The notes: generated by a model from the letters alone, not told the origin. 64,000 nucleotides of DNA from Thalassomonas sp. RHCl1 (GCF_947387555.1 NZ_CANDNZ010000001.1:1178001-1242000), one strand, 5' to 3'. Positions 44,060 to 53,460 are shown, counted from the first letter of the stretch. Translations and numbers: made by a program.

Positions 44060-44383
44060 GGTTACTGGCGGTGTATCCTTGTCAGCTTCTTCTGCCTGCT
44101 CTGTGATAATTCTTGTTCCGTATTCAATATCATTTTCTAGAGATTCTGACCGATTATGGGTTGAGTTACAACGTTATCTGTTTAATGAACCTACTGTTTT
44201 TAACCATAGGCAGGTTTTTCCGCCGGTGCCGGGAAAAGATGCGTTAAGTAAAATATTCCCGACTTACCCTAAACAACGCAGCACACGGCTTTTGGTTGAC
44301 AGCAATAGTAAAAAAAATCCCCTTTTTTGATGAAAAATTGTTGCTGTTAAGGCTTTCCCGCCCCTTGGCTTAGGGAGTTGGGG
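44060..44383. other. Region between the sigma operon and a membrane-protein gene
   Basis: No supported gene. The minus-strand frame of the sigma factor stays open for about 95 bases upstream of its ATG. The rest is AT-rich and presumably holds the sigma operon promoter. I see no convincing hairpin. Confidence 0.5.
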
Positions 44384-45109
44384 TTAAAGTCGCTGCCAGG
44401 CCGGGTTTGTTGGCAGCTGCCGGCGTAATCTGGCGCTTTCGCTGACCCTTACCCAGCGAAACAAATATAAGATGATGATTTTGGTGATGCCGGAAACACT
44501 GGCCAGCAACAACAAGGGCCAGCCGTTGGCAAGCCCCATGCTCAGGGCGAAGGCTATGGTGGAAATATCCATCAATAAAATCATCTGGCTCATTTTTAAT
44601 TCCACCGCGCCGGTGGCGCCGTTTAACACGATCAGTCTGATCTGGGCGTAATAGCCGTATGCCAGAAATAGTGTGATCAGCAAAATCAAAATGCTGGAGA
44701 TGTTTTTGCTGTGATCATAGAAGTGCCAGCTGTCAAAGAGCAGGGATGCCGCGAAGCCCGCCATAGCCAACAAATAAAAAATCATGGCTGTGATTAATCC
44801 GGCACGGGCAGGGCGGTTTCTGCGGTCATGCCAGATATGATAAAGCACCGCCAGCAACAGGCTTGCGGCAATCAGCCTGGGCCAGACAATAAAATGGTTA
44901 AAGGGCTCGATACTGTAGCCATAAATATAAAAGGACAGGTAGGCTAAGAAACTGACCACAAATTGCCTGATGGACAGTACCCGGGTTACTGATCCCGGGG
45001 CATGGGGAAGGGCTTTTCTTTGGCGTATTTTTTTAAGCTGTAAATAAACACCGTACAGGCTGAGTAAAATAAACAGGCTATTGACAAACCCCCAAAAAGT
45101 ATAAGACAT
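44384..45109 (-). CDS. Multi-pass membrane protein of unknown function
   Basis: The 241-residue protein has about seven hydrophobic helices. The first repeat (LFILLSLYGVYLQLKKIRQRK) resembles PQ-loop/SemiSWEET-type segments but lacks the PQ pair. No other motif is recognised. The ribosome site is weak. Two identical-core palindromes upstream suggest repression by a dimeric regulator. It might transport a small metabolite, but that is speculation from topology. Confidence 0.7.
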   Translation of the reverse strand: MSYTFWGFVNSLFILLSLYGVYLQLKKIRQRKALPHAPGSVTRVLSIRQFVVSFLAYLSFYIYGYSIEPFNHFIVWPRLIAASLLLAVLYHIWHDRRNRPARAGLITAMIFYLLAMAGFAASLLFDSWHFYDHSKNISSILILLITLFLAYGYYAQIRLIVLNGATGAVELKMSQMILLMDISTIAFALSMGLANGWPLLLLASVSGITKIIILYLFRWVRVSESARLRRQLPTNPAWQRL

Positions 45110-45131
45110 AGTTTTCTCTTTTCATTGTTGT

Positions 45132-45143
45132 ATTGTCGACAAT
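45132..45143. promoter_or_regulatory. Operator-like palindrome 1
   Basis: ATTGTCGACAAT is a perfect 12-bp palindrome, 23 bases before the ATG of the membrane-protein gene. Its core GTCGAC with TTGT/ACAA arms resembles FadR-subfamily GntR operators. Confidence 0.5.
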
Positions 45144-45193
45144 TTTACGGTTTTAAATAGGGGTTATCCATTTGTGACGTATTTATACTTTTT

Positions 45194-45205
45194 ATTGTCG
45201 ACATT
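45194..45205. promoter_or_regulatory. Operator-like palindrome 2
   Basis: ATTGTCGACATT has the same core as the site at 45132, centred 62 bp away (about six helical turns). The two could be bridged by one regulator. The cognate regulator gene is not adjacent. Confidence 0.45.
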
Positions 45206-45383
45206 TTTGAGGTGGATAATGACAAGTGATACAGAAGTCGGTGTGGGGGACGGTATAGGGGACAGACAGGTTATCAGGGAAAGCGGCAACAGCTAAAATG
45301 CCGGCTAGACGAACAGGTGCGGGCTTAGCCCGCTGGCTGTATCAACAAGGCATGCTTAATATCTTGATAGTTTTTATTGGTGT

Positions 45384-45602
45384 TTAGTGCTGATCTTGTT
45401 CTTGCTCTGACTGATATAGCTTGTGCTTAAATTCATCGGCAAACTTTTTTGCGGTTTCCTGGGTACGTTTTTGCAACTCCCGGTAGCTGACGGAAAAGTT
45501 GCAGCGCGGACAGGTTATCAGGGAAAATGGCCCGATGTTTTTTGCTATTTTGATGTCTTTTTTACATTGGATACAGGTGGTAGAGGTATTACGCAGTGGC
45601 AT
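45384..45602 (-). CDS. Small zinc-ribbon protein
   Basis: The 72-residue protein has two CxxC knuckles (C10-IQ-C13 and C31-PR-C34) separated by 17 residues, a typical zinc ribbon, followed by a charged helix (YRELQKRTQETAKKFADEF). AAGGA precedes the ATG. The function is unknown; such proteins bind nucleic acid or act as adaptors. An 18-bp piece of its coding sequence (45509-45526) also occurs at 45265-45282. Confidence 0.75.
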   Translation of the reverse strand: MPLRNTSTTCIQCKKDIKIAKNIGPFSLITCPRCNFSVSYRELQKRTQETAKKFADEFKHKLYQSEQEQDQH

Positions 45603-45716
45603 TATTATCCTTTCCTTGCTAAAAAATTACTTCCTTGTGTTTAATTAATGTAGCAGCCAAATAGCAGGGGATCAACCGGGGCAGGGCATGTCGGGATTTT
45701 AGTTTTTCAGGATAAA

Positions 45717-45764
45717 AAAAAATCGCTTAACCGCACCTTCAATTGCCGGGTTAAACGATTTTTG
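45717..45764. terminator. Terminator hairpin upstream of the zinc-ribbon gene
   Basis: AATCG-C-TTAACC (45721-45732) pairs with GGTTAA-A-CGATT (45749-45760), one mismatch, flanked by A- and T-runs. It most likely terminates the 41-residue minus-strand gene that ends at 45826. Confidence 0.75.
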
Positions 45765-45825
45765 TCCGGCCTTTTTGTCCTGAAGTACCGGGAGAAAGGG
45801 GAGCAGGTTAAGGAGACTTTCGTCG

Positions 45826-45951
45826 TTAAAACTGCATGGCAATGCCAAAGGCTACCAACACGAATAAGAAGACTGCGGTAATATCGTTAAGTCCCCATTT
45901 CGATTTCTTCCCTTTTTGCTGTTCATTAGCGCTATTTTCTGACTTCTTCAT
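45826..45951 (-). CDS. 41-residue single-helix membrane protein
   Basis: The frame encodes a 41-residue protein: a basic N-terminus (MKKSENSANEQQKGKKSKWG), LNDITAV, then a hydrophobic helix (FLFVLVAFGIAMQF). AGG lies nine bases before the ATG and a terminator follows about 60 bases after the stop. Composition and topology are those of genuine small membrane proteins rather than a chance frame. The function is unknown. The same order of features in other genomes would confirm it. Confidence 0.6.
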   Translation of the reverse strand: MKKSENSANEQQKGKKSKWGLNDITAVFLFVLVAFGIAMQF

Positions 45952-46419
45952 TGTTGCCTGGCTTATTGTCTGTCTTATTGATCGTTATCTGAGAAATTTT
46001 TTCGGCAACTTTAGCAGCCCTGTAGCCCCGGTTCAATCGCTTTGCAGCTCAATTGTTTGATCTAGCTACAGGCTTGACAAAAAATCACCTTTTTGTTTGT
46101 TTTATATGCAGAAAAACTTGCTTTGTACTCGGTAGCGCCATATTATGCCAGTACTTTCCTTAAGGAGTTTTGCGCGAAAATGAACAACTAAGTCCCGACC
46201 TGAACAAACACCTTTTTGTTTTATTGGCGGGATTAGTCGGCGTAAAATTCAGCTTTCTTTTTTTGTGCTCCACCGAGTTCAAAGCCTGATTAAAGATAAC
46301 TTCGACAGTTCATTACTTATTTCACCGGGCAAAGATATTGTGCCTGCCTGAACTCTCGATTGTTATTGGTAACAGCTACCGGCAACGCCGCCCGCCTGCA
46401 GATCTTTAGCGGAGGGCGT
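45952..46419. other. 468-bp region before the ABC-F gene
   Basis: I see no gene. It is AT-rich, with a possible -35 (TTGACA at 46074) but no well-spaced -10. The part nearest 46420 contains the ABC-F leader and may carry an attenuator, as is common for ABC-F genes, but I could not identify a leader peptide. Confidence 0.45.
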
Positions 46420-48015
46420 ATGGCCTGCATACAAATCAATAAACTCAATTATTCACTGCCTTGCGGCAAGGCATTAATTAATGATGTTAACTTAAGCCTG
46501 GAGCACAGTTTTTACAGCCTGCTCGGCGATAACGGCTCGGGAAAATCGACACTGGCCAAGCTGCTTTATGGGGAAATTTCACCCGTCTCCGGCAGTATTG
46601 TCTGTGAGCAGAAATTAGCTTATTTACCGCAATTGGCCCGGACAACAGATGCTGCCTGCGGGCAAACGGTGGCGCAATTTCTGGCAATCGATAAGCAGCT
46701 CTCAGCCCTGGCGCGTATCAACGCCGGCGGCAGTGCCGTTGAAGATTTTGAACTGGTTAATGATAACTGGCTGTTGGCGCAGCAAACACAGCAACAACTG
46801 AAACAGGCGGGGCTGGATATTGCCCTGGAGCAAACCTGCGCTCAGCTTAGCGGCGGCGAATTTACCCGCTTGCAGCTGCTGAAACTGCTGGCGGTGAAGC
46901 CGGATTTCCTGGTGCTGGATGAACCCTCGAATCATCTGGACAGTGCAGGTAAATCCTGGTTAAAACAAGTGCTGCTACAGTTTTGCGGCGGTATTTTGCT
47001 GATCAGCCACGACCGGGAGCTGTTGATGCTTGCCCGGCAAACCTTAACCCTGCACCAAGGGAAAATTTCACTTTACGGCGGTAACTACCTGGAGTATTGC
47101 CGTCAGCACCAGGCGTTGCAGCAGAGCGTTGAGCGCCGCCTTAAAAATAAAAATGCCCAGTTAAAGGCCTTGAAAAAACGCCAGCAGGCAAGCGCCGAGA
47201 AAGCGCAAAAGCGCCGGCAAAGCGGACAAAAAAGCCGTCAAAACGGTAGTCAGGCAAAACTCCTGCTCGATTTTAAAAAGAATAAGGCTCAGGCGGGCAC
47301 ATCCGGGCGTGTTAAGCAAAATGCCCGGCAACAATCGGCCTTATCCGAGGAGATAAGTGCGGCCAAAGCCGGGCAGGAGCAAAGCCAACGCCTTAATATC
47401 AAGCTGGCACAGACTCAGGGACAGAGACAAAGTTTATTAACCGTGGAAAACCTTAAGCTGCCTTTTACCTGTCATAAAGCGCTGAGCTTTACCCTGGCCC
47501 CCGGCGAAAAACTGCACCTTTGCGGGGCAAACGGTAGTGGAAAGTCCACTTTGCTGACATTACTTTGTCAGCAGTTTACTTGTCCGGAAGAGAAACGGGC
47601 TGGCATAAGCATGCGTGCCCGGCCTGTTTATTTTGATCAGTTTTTTAGCCAGTTGGCACTTGAGCAAAAACACATAGTCAACATGTTGGGGGCGCTGAAC
47701 TATTTCTGTCCGCACCTTAGTCAGAGCCAAAGTCGGGCTGCGCTGGCAGGTGTGGGATTTCGCGGAGAGTTGGCAGAAAAAACACTTGCCAGCTTAAGCG
47801 GCGGTGAAATGGCAAAGCTGAGCATTGCCATTATCAGCCTGCTAAGCGACAGCGATTTAATTTTACTTGATGAACCGGATAACCATTTAGATATCCGCAG
47901 CAAAGATTTATTTGCCCGGGCACTGGCGGACTTTAACGGCAGTTTTATCCTGGTCAGCCATGATACGGTTTTTGCCCGGCAGTCGGGCATAACCCGGGAG
48001 ATGTCTTTGCCTTAA
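46420..48015 (+). CDS. ABC-F family ATPase (ribosome-associated type)
   Basis: The ATG at 46420 has GGAGG nine bases upstream, giving 531 residues. Two ATP-binding cassettes lie in one chain without membrane helices. The first has GDNGSGKST, LSGGEF and LVLDEPSNHLD; the second has GANGSGKST, LSGGEM and LILLDEPDNHLD. The linker (about 235-340) is rich in K, Q, R and A, as in ABC-F proteins that enter the ribosomal E site. It is shorter than EttA-type proteins and more divergent, so it could be a resistance (ARE-like) or stress-translation factor. It is not an exporter. Confidence 0.85.
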   Translation: MACIQINKLNYSLPCGKALINDVNLSLEHSFYSLLGDNGSGKSTLAKLLYGEISPVSGSIVCEQKLAYLPQLARTTDAACGQTVAQFLAIDKQLSALARINAGGSAVEDFELVNDNWLLAQQTQQQLKQAGLDIALEQTCAQLSGGEFTRLQLLKLLAVKPDFLVLDEPSNHLDSAGKSWLKQVLLQFCGGILLISHDRELLMLARQTLTLHQGKISLYGGNYLEYCRQHQALQQSVERRLKNKNAQLKALKKRQQASAEKAQKRRQSGQKSRQNGSQAKLLLDFKKNKAQAGTSGRVKQNARQQSALSEEISAAKAGQEQSQRLNIKLAQTQGQRQSLLTVENLKLPFTCHKALSFTLAPGEKLHLCGANGSGKSTLLTLLCQQFTCPEEKRAGISMRARPVYFDQFFSQLALEQKHIVNMLGALNYFCPHLSQSQSRAALAGVGFRGELAEKTLASLSGGEMAKLSIAIISLLSDSDLILLDEPDNHLDIRSKDLFARALADFNGSFILVSHDTVFARQSGITREMSLP

Positions 48016-48113
48016 ATTGGTTTTAGCTCACTCAAGCAGGGCAAGTTAGTATAAAATAGTGCTAAACAGTGCCTGTTTTCCGGCGGGTACTTAGTAAAAG
48101 CGAGTCATGTTAA

Positions 48114-48947
48114 ATGTGGGGATCTTTGCCCGGTAAGGATTTAGTTTTACAACTACTGGTGCTGTTGGTGATGATGGCAGGGCCTTGTTATGGCCAGGCG
48201 AAAACATCGGATAGTGAGTTTTCATTAAATATTTATACCGAACTGATGCCCCCGTACCAGTTTATTGATGAGAAAGATAAAATTACCGGCATAAATATCG
48301 AATTGCTGCGCTTGATACTCAAGCAAGAAGGCATAGATTACCAGCTGCAGCTGACCCCCTGGACCCGGGCCTATACCGCAGCCCTGAGCAACCAGTCCGG
48401 TGGTGTGATCTCTACTGCCTTAACCCAATCCCGTTTGGATAAATTTAAATGGGTCGGTCCTTTTCCTTCAAGCTCAGACGGCGTTTATCTGTTTCGTCTG
48501 GCGGCCAATAAACACATAGTGATTAATGGTTTTGAAGACATCAAAAATTATTCCCTTGGCTATGTGCGCCGGGGGATTTATGAAGAGATTTTTCGTAGCA
48601 AAGGTTTAACCGACCAGCAGTTGCTGGGGTTTGCCAGCAGCAATGAAAGTTATAAAATGTTATTTAACGGCAAGATTGATCTGGCGTTAGGCTCAGATAT
48701 CACGGTTTCGGATTCTTTGGCCATGTACGGTTTTGCACCGGATCATGCGGTTAAAGCGTTTCGTATTAAAGATCTCGGCGGAAATTACCTGGCGCTGAAC
48801 CTTCAGGTGCCGGATGCCATAGTCAAACGTTTAAATCTCAGGTTAAAAAAAATACGGCAAAGCCATCAGGCAACAGAGATCATTAATAAGTACAGTTCAA
48901 TGGAAAAAATCACCTGGCTGCAGTCAAACTTATTGACACAAAAATAG
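48114..48947 (+). CDS. Periplasmic solute-binding protein (SBP_bac_3 type)
   Basis: The 277-residue protein has a signal peptide (cut near CYGQA, about residue 29) and a Bac_3-type binding domain: LNIYTELMPPYQFIDEKDKITGINIELLRLI, YQLQLTPWTRAYTAA, and LALGSDITVSD. Such single-domain proteins in Alteromonadales often occur without ABC permeases and may act as amino-acid or polar-compound sensors. No permease or sensor kinase is adjacent. The ribosome site is weak. Confidence 0.8.
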   Translation: MWGSLPGKDLVLQLLVLLVMMAGPCYGQAKTSDSEFSLNIYTELMPPYQFIDEKDKITGINIELLRLILKQEGIDYQLQLTPWTRAYTAALSNQSGGVISTALTQSRLDKFKWVGPFPSSSDGVYLFRLAANKHIVINGFEDIKNYSLGYVRRGIYEEIFRSKGLTDQQLLGFASSNESYKMLFNGKIDLALGSDITVSDSLAMYGFAPDHAVKAFRIKDLGGNYLALNLQVPDAIVKRLNLRLKKIRQSHQATEIINKYSSMEKITWLQSNLLTQK

Positions 48948-48977
48948 CTGCCGGTTAGTTGCCAATAAAGGCTTGTA

Positions 48978-49010
48978 AATCCCCCGGCAAGTCAAGCTTG
49001 GCGGGGGAAG
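48978..49010. terminator. Hairpin between convergent genes
   Basis: CCCCCGGCAAG (48981-48991) pairs with CTTGGCGGGGG (48997-49007) with one mismatch. It is placed between two convergent stops. Confidence 0.65.
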
Positions 49011-49016
49011 CTCTTG

Positions 49017-50771
49017 CTAGTGACTGTTGACAAAAGTGGTCATTACGGCTTTTTTCAGCAGGGCTGGGGGCAACAGGCCCTGTGCCAGGATAAAGTCGTG
49101 ATATTTTTGCCGGTTAAATTTATCCGCCATTAGCAGCTCGGTTTCTGCCCGCAGCGACATCAAACGGCTGTAGCCGACAAAATAAGAAGTTGCCTGCCCC
49201 TGGCCGCGGAAGGTATAACGTTCAAGTTCAGAGGTGGCCAGGGCATCGGATAATACCAGATCATCTTTGAGCACCTTAAGCGCCTGCTCTTTGGTGATTT
49301 GGCCGGTATTTAATCCCGGGTCGAGGAAAGCGCGGGCGGCGCGGATCAAGCGGCTCCAGTTGGTGGCAAACTGGCCTTCGAGGGTCAGGTAAGGTTTGAT
49401 CTCTTCTTCCATATACAAGGCCCAGCCTTCGGCATTCACCGAGTTAAAGGCAAAAATCATCCGCGCAGTCGAGACGCCTTTTTCCACCATGGAAGCAAAC
49501 TGCAACTCATGTCCGGGACGGGCTTCATGGGCGCTTAACGGCCAGGCCGCCGCTTCATAGGTAAAATCGTCGATATGCAGCGCCTGACCGTCTTTGGCGC
49601 CGGGGTATTTCAGCGGCAGCACAAATTCACCCACTTCTCCGGTATTGCCTATCATACGCGGCGGCTTCATAAAGGGGGCCGGGCTTTGCGCGCTTTCGGC
49701 GGGGGATGCCAGGCGGATCACCAGATCCCGCTCAGGCAAGGTGATGATTTGCTCCCGTTTGATGATCTCTTCCAGGGCGTCATTTTTCGCATGATAGAAG
49801 GGAAGTATGGCTTCGCCGGTGATCTGCTGTTTTTTCAGGGATTTAAGCACGGCCCTGTAGTCGTGATCCTGATAGCCGCGTTTTTTGGCAATGGCCATCG
49901 CCTGGGCCTGCATGGTATTTTGCAGTTGCTTAAATTCCACTTTGGCCCGGCGCTGCAGTTCGTCCAGCGGCATATCCACGCCGTATTCTTTTAAGGCGAA
50001 GGCATACATTTCTTTGGGTAACTTAAAATCGTCGCGGCCGCGCGGCAGTACCTGGCTGCGGATAAAATCATTATATTGTGTGATTTGGGCTTTGAGCTCA
50101 CTATAGGGTTTTTCAAAGCCGGTGATGCCATGATCGGTAAATAATGTCCCGATTTCTTTAAGTAAGGTTTCACTGTTTTGCAGATCTTTTTCGATGCTTT
50201 CCTTTAACGGACCTGACTTGCCCAGCTGCTTCAAGCCCCTGAGCACTTCCGCCCGGGCAAGTTCGGTTAACGGCTGGTAACCTATTTCCATGCCGGTATA
50301 ACGCTGTAATCTCACCAGTGCCGCCTGGTGCTGCTGTGGCGTTTTTTGATGGTCGAGCAAGCTGCGCAGGCCGTTATAAATCAGCTCGCTGGCATTAAAA
50401 TAGGGAAAATAATATTGCTGCTCCAGCGTAATTTGCTGAAGTGAGTCGTCGATGGCGGTTAATAAAATTTCCAGATCTTGCCTGACCGCCGGATGTTTTT
50501 CTTTTGCCTGAATTTTTAACAGTTTTTCTTTGGCTGCCTTAAAGCTTTTAATGGCCCGGTCGTTGATGCCGGGTTTTAAGTCGATAATGCTGTTGTCAAA
50601 GCCACTGACGCCGACCTCGGCTGCCGACTCCGGCGATAATTGTGCGATAACCTCAAGCAAAATCTGGCTGTACTGGTTACTGCGTTTTACCCAGTCGGCT
50701 TCCGCTTTAACAAGCCCGGAGAAACACAGGCTTAAGCTCAGGCAGGCGCCGAATATCCATTTTTTATTCAT
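49017..50771 (-). CDS. Exported DUF885 family protein, putative metallopeptidase
   Basis: The 584-residue protein has a signal peptide (cut near VKA, about residue 23) and a DUF885 domain across its length. The conserved SAHEARPGHELQ (HExxxGH) and NAEGWALYMEE blocks in the C-terminal third resemble zinc-ligand motifs of carboxypeptidase-like enzymes. CAAAGGA precedes the ATG. It would act in the periplasm on unknown peptides. It is the last gene before the convergent terminator. Confidence 0.87.
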   Translation of the reverse strand: MNKKWIFGACLSLSLCFSGLVKAEADWVKRSNQYSQILLEVIAQLSPESAAEVGVSGFDNSIIDLKPGINDRAIKSFKAAKEKLLKIQAKEKHPAVRQDLEILLTAIDDSLQQITLEQQYYFPYFNASELIYNGLRSLLDHQKTPQQHQAALVRLQRYTGMEIGYQPLTELARAEVLRGLKQLGKSGPLKESIEKDLQNSETLLKEIGTLFTDHGITGFEKPYSELKAQITQYNDFIRSQVLPRGRDDFKLPKEMYAFALKEYGVDMPLDELQRRAKVEFKQLQNTMQAQAMAIAKKRGYQDHDYRAVLKSLKKQQITGEAILPFYHAKNDALEEIIKREQIITLPERDLVIRLASPAESAQSPAPFMKPPRMIGNTGEVGEFVLPLKYPGAKDGQALHIDDFTYEAAAWPLSAHEARPGHELQFASMVEKGVSTARMIFAFNSVNAEGWALYMEEEIKPYLTLEGQFATNWSRLIRAARAFLDPGLNTGQITKEQALKVLKDDLVLSDALATSELERYTFRGQGQATSYFVGYSRLMSLRAETELLMADKFNRQKYHDFILAQGLLPPALLKKAVMTTFVNSH

Positions 50772-50875
50772 TATTATTTTTCCTTTGCTGAATTAACTCG
50801 CAACCAGGCGAGCGTGCCAGGGTAATTTAGGCCGATAGCAGGCTTTTTGGCCAGCAGAAAATTGTTTAAATATGT

Positions 50876-51637
50876 TTAAGGCCTTGTTGCGGCGATTTGA
50901 TATAAGGCTTTATATCTGGACAGGATTTCATCGATGACACCGGTTGTATACAGGGTTTTTAATGCCTGTTGCAAACGGTTGACGGCTGCTTTTCCCACCG
51001 AAGCATGGCAGGCCAGGGCCCGTAAACTGGTGAAATAGACCAGCAAGGGTTTAACGGTATCAACCTTGGCCTGTTGCAGCAGATACGGGGCGGTTAAGGT
51101 GTCTGCCGCCCATAAGGCAATGCGTCCGGAGAGCAGTTTGTTGATATTGGCCCTGTCCCGCGATACCGAGTCGACGTTAAAGCCCATGGTGAGTAAATAT
51201 TCCTCGATGGCGCTGCCGCGATAGGTGCCTATGCTAAAGGCCATGGCATCCTGTAAACTGTGCAGCGGTGTTTTTTCTGCCCCGACAGCATAAAACGCCG
51301 TTTGGCTGATCAACACCGGGCTGATCCACTCAAATTCGGCTTCACGTTGCTGCGAACGCTGCACCGGGAAAATACAGGTGGGGGTATTTTTTGCGGTTTC
51401 ATAGGCCCGTTTCCACGGCAGTATTTTGATCTGATAAGGCAGCTTTGCCTGCTGAAAAAGCGCCCGGATGATGTCGACACTGGCGCCGGTAATTTCCCCC
51501 TGCTGTTTAATCACATAAGGGGGCATTTCCTGGGTCATCAGCACCAGCGGGGAGGCAGCAAACAGAGACGGGCTAACCGTAAGCAAGAGCAAGCTCTGCA
51601 GCAATACTTTCTTAATCAGGCGAGTCAGAGTGGTCAT
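50876..51637 (-). CDS. Periplasmic solute-binding protein (SBP_bac_3 type), second copy
   Basis: The 253-residue protein has a signal peptide (cut near LFA, about residue 28) and Bac_3 blocks LVLMTQEMPPYVIKQQGEITGASVDIIRALFQQ and YQIKILPWKRAYETA. It resembles the binding protein at 48114 in arrangement but is only distantly similar. No permease is linked. It lies 83 bases downstream of the large solute-binding protein gene on the same strand, so co-transcription is possible. Confidence 0.8.
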   Translation of the reverse strand: MTTLTRLIKKVLLQSLLLLTVSPSLFAASPLVLMTQEMPPYVIKQQGEITGASVDIIRALFQQAKLPYQIKILPWKRAYETAKNTPTCIFPVQRSQQREAEFEWISPVLISQTAFYAVGAEKTPLHSLQDAMAFSIGTYRGSAIEEYLLTMGFNVDSVSRDRANINKLLSGRIALWAADTLTAPYLLQQAKVDTVKPLLVYFTSLRALACHASVGKAAVNRLQQALKTLYTTGVIDEILSRYKALYQIAATRP

Positions 51638-51720
51638 ATTTCTTTTGTTTTTGCCTCTGCGCTTGTTATGCGCTTTTTTGCCGTATCCTGTGTTTTTGTC
51701 GCGGCAGCGGTTTTGGCTGC

Positions 51721-53436
51721 TTAACGCCAGTGTTTGAGTGAGTCCTGATAACTGAGGGTTTCTCCTTTGGGTTTTTCATTGGTTAACTTTGCTTTCGGTG
51801 CCCCGGGCCGGGCTAACCAGTATAATTCACTTTTCGGGATATTGAGTTTGGGCTGGCATTTTTTCTGCCCTTTCACGGCAATGGCTTGCAGCCGGTTATC
51901 CATGGCGAGCGCCAGTTGATCCATGGCCTGTTTGGCACTGATTTTGTGATGTACCGCCAAACCGGCATGTTTCCACCATAAGTCTGCCAGGCCCGGATAA
52001 TCGGGGACATTCATGCCGGTAGGGGTCCAGGCTTTACGGGCATTGCTGCGGTAAAAATCCACCAGGCCGGCATATTTTCCCGCCACTTTACTCATATGCT
52101 TGGATGCAATATCCGAATGGCGCACCGGGGTCAGCCCCACCAGGAATTTTTTCAGGGAGACGGTTTTTGACACCACAAACTGGGCGTATAGCCAGGCGGC
52201 CTGGCGCCGCTTCAGTGGCGTGCCGACCAACATGGTCCAGCCGCCGACATCCTGATACCCCAGTTTCATGCCCGGTTGCCAGTAGGGTCCCCTGGGGCTG
52301 GGGGCCATGCGCCATTTCGGATGGCCGTCATCGTCTGTGACCGGCAAGCGGGGATCGAGCAGGGCGGCGGTAAAGGCGCTATACCAGAAAATCTGCTGGG
52401 CAATTTGCCCTTGGCCGGCCCAGGCGCCGGCGCCGGTAAAGTCGAGGTGTTTGGCAGCCGGCGGTGCATATTGCTCTAACCAGTGGATAAATTTTGTTAG
52501 TGCGTACACCGCGGCCGGACTGTTTAAAGCACCGCCGCGGGTAACACTGGCCCCGACCGGGTGACAGTTTTCAAGCCGTATGCCCCATTCATCTACCGGC
52601 AAACCGTTGGGCAGGCCCGGATCCCCGACTCCCGCCATTGACAGCCAGGCATCGGAAAAACGCCAGCCCAGGGAAGGGTCCATTTTGCCGTAATCCATAT
52701 GCCCGTAGACCCGGACACCGTCTATCTGTTGAACATGCACCGTGAAAAACTCGGCAATATCTTCATAGGCGGACCAGTTTACCGGCACGTTTAACTCGTA
52801 ACCGTAACGCTGCTTAAATTGTTTTTTTAATGCCGGGCGGGAAAACCAGTCGTGGCGGTACCAGTAGAGGTTGGCAAACTGCTGATCCGGTAATTGGTAT
52901 AACTTGCCGTCGGGACCTGTGGTGAAGGGTAAGCCGATAAAGTCCGCCAAGTCCAGGGTCGGCAGGGTTACGGTTTTCCCCGCGCCGGCGATAAAGTCGC
53001 TCAGCGGTATTACCGCTCCGGAGCGGTAGTGGCTGCCGATAAAATCGCTGTCGTTGATGTACATATCATATAAGGGGATCCCCAGTTCAATCTGGGTCTG
53101 TATCTTTTTGATGACATCGTCTTCACCGGTGATTTCATGGATGACCCGGATGCCGGTGATGTCAAAAAAGGCCCGGGCCAGAACATTGGCTTCGTATAAA
53201 TGGGTGGCGATGCGCTCCGAGACCACCCGCACCTCGATATCCCTGAAGGGCTTGGCGGCCTCGATAAACCAGCGCATTTCATCGAGTTGTTGCTCCCGGC
53301 TCAGGCCGGAGACAGTAAATTCTTTTTCTATCCAGGTGTGAGCTGATTTTATCCCGTGACTGATTTGTGTGGCGGCGAAGGTGTGCACGGACAAGGAGTT
53401 AACGATAAGCAAGGTCATCAACAGCGCTTTAATCAC
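51721..53436 (-). CDS. Large extracellular solute-binding protein, sugar/glycerol type
   Basis: I prefer the GTG at 53436 (GGGAGG six bases upstream), giving 571 residues. A signal peptide (cut near TFAAT) precedes a family-1-type solute-binding fold, with EVRVVSERIATHLYEANVLARAFFDITG near the start and WMxV-like VGGWTMLVGTPLKRRQAAWLYAQFV further on. Its length and blocks resemble the glycerol ABC transporter binding protein GlpV. No ATP-binding or permease gene is adjacent, which is unusual. A hairpin (53461-53482) lies in the promoter region. Confidence 0.8.
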   Translation of the reverse strand: MIKALLMTLLIVNSLSVHTFAATQISHGIKSAHTWIEKEFTVSGLSREQQLDEMRWFIEAAKPFRDIEVRVVSERIATHLYEANVLARAFFDITGIRVIHEITGEDDVIKKIQTQIELGIPLYDMYINDSDFIGSHYRSGAVIPLSDFIAGAGKTVTLPTLDLADFIGLPFTTGPDGKLYQLPDQQFANLYWYRHDWFSRPALKKQFKQRYGYELNVPVNWSAYEDIAEFFTVHVQQIDGVRVYGHMDYGKMDPSLGWRFSDAWLSMAGVGDPGLPNGLPVDEWGIRLENCHPVGASVTRGGALNSPAAVYALTKFIHWLEQYAPPAAKHLDFTGAGAWAGQGQIAQQIFWYSAFTAALLDPRLPVTDDDGHPKWRMAPSPRGPYWQPGMKLGYQDVGGWTMLVGTPLKRRQAAWLYAQFVVSKTVSLKKFLVGLTPVRHSDIASKHMSKVAGKYAGLVDFYRSNARKAWTPTGMNVPDYPGLADLWWKHAGLAVHHKISAKQAMDQLALAMDNRLQAIAVKGQKKCQPKLNIPKSELYWLARPGAPKAKLTNEKPKGETLSYQDSLKHWR

Positions 53437-53460
53437 CCTAAGCCTCCCGTACGTCATAGC

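Noticed and set aside
44058-44330. A 90-codon plus-strand frame beside the sigma gene
   Set aside because: No ribosome site, no domain, and it overlaps the likely promoter and upstream open frame of the sigma factor.
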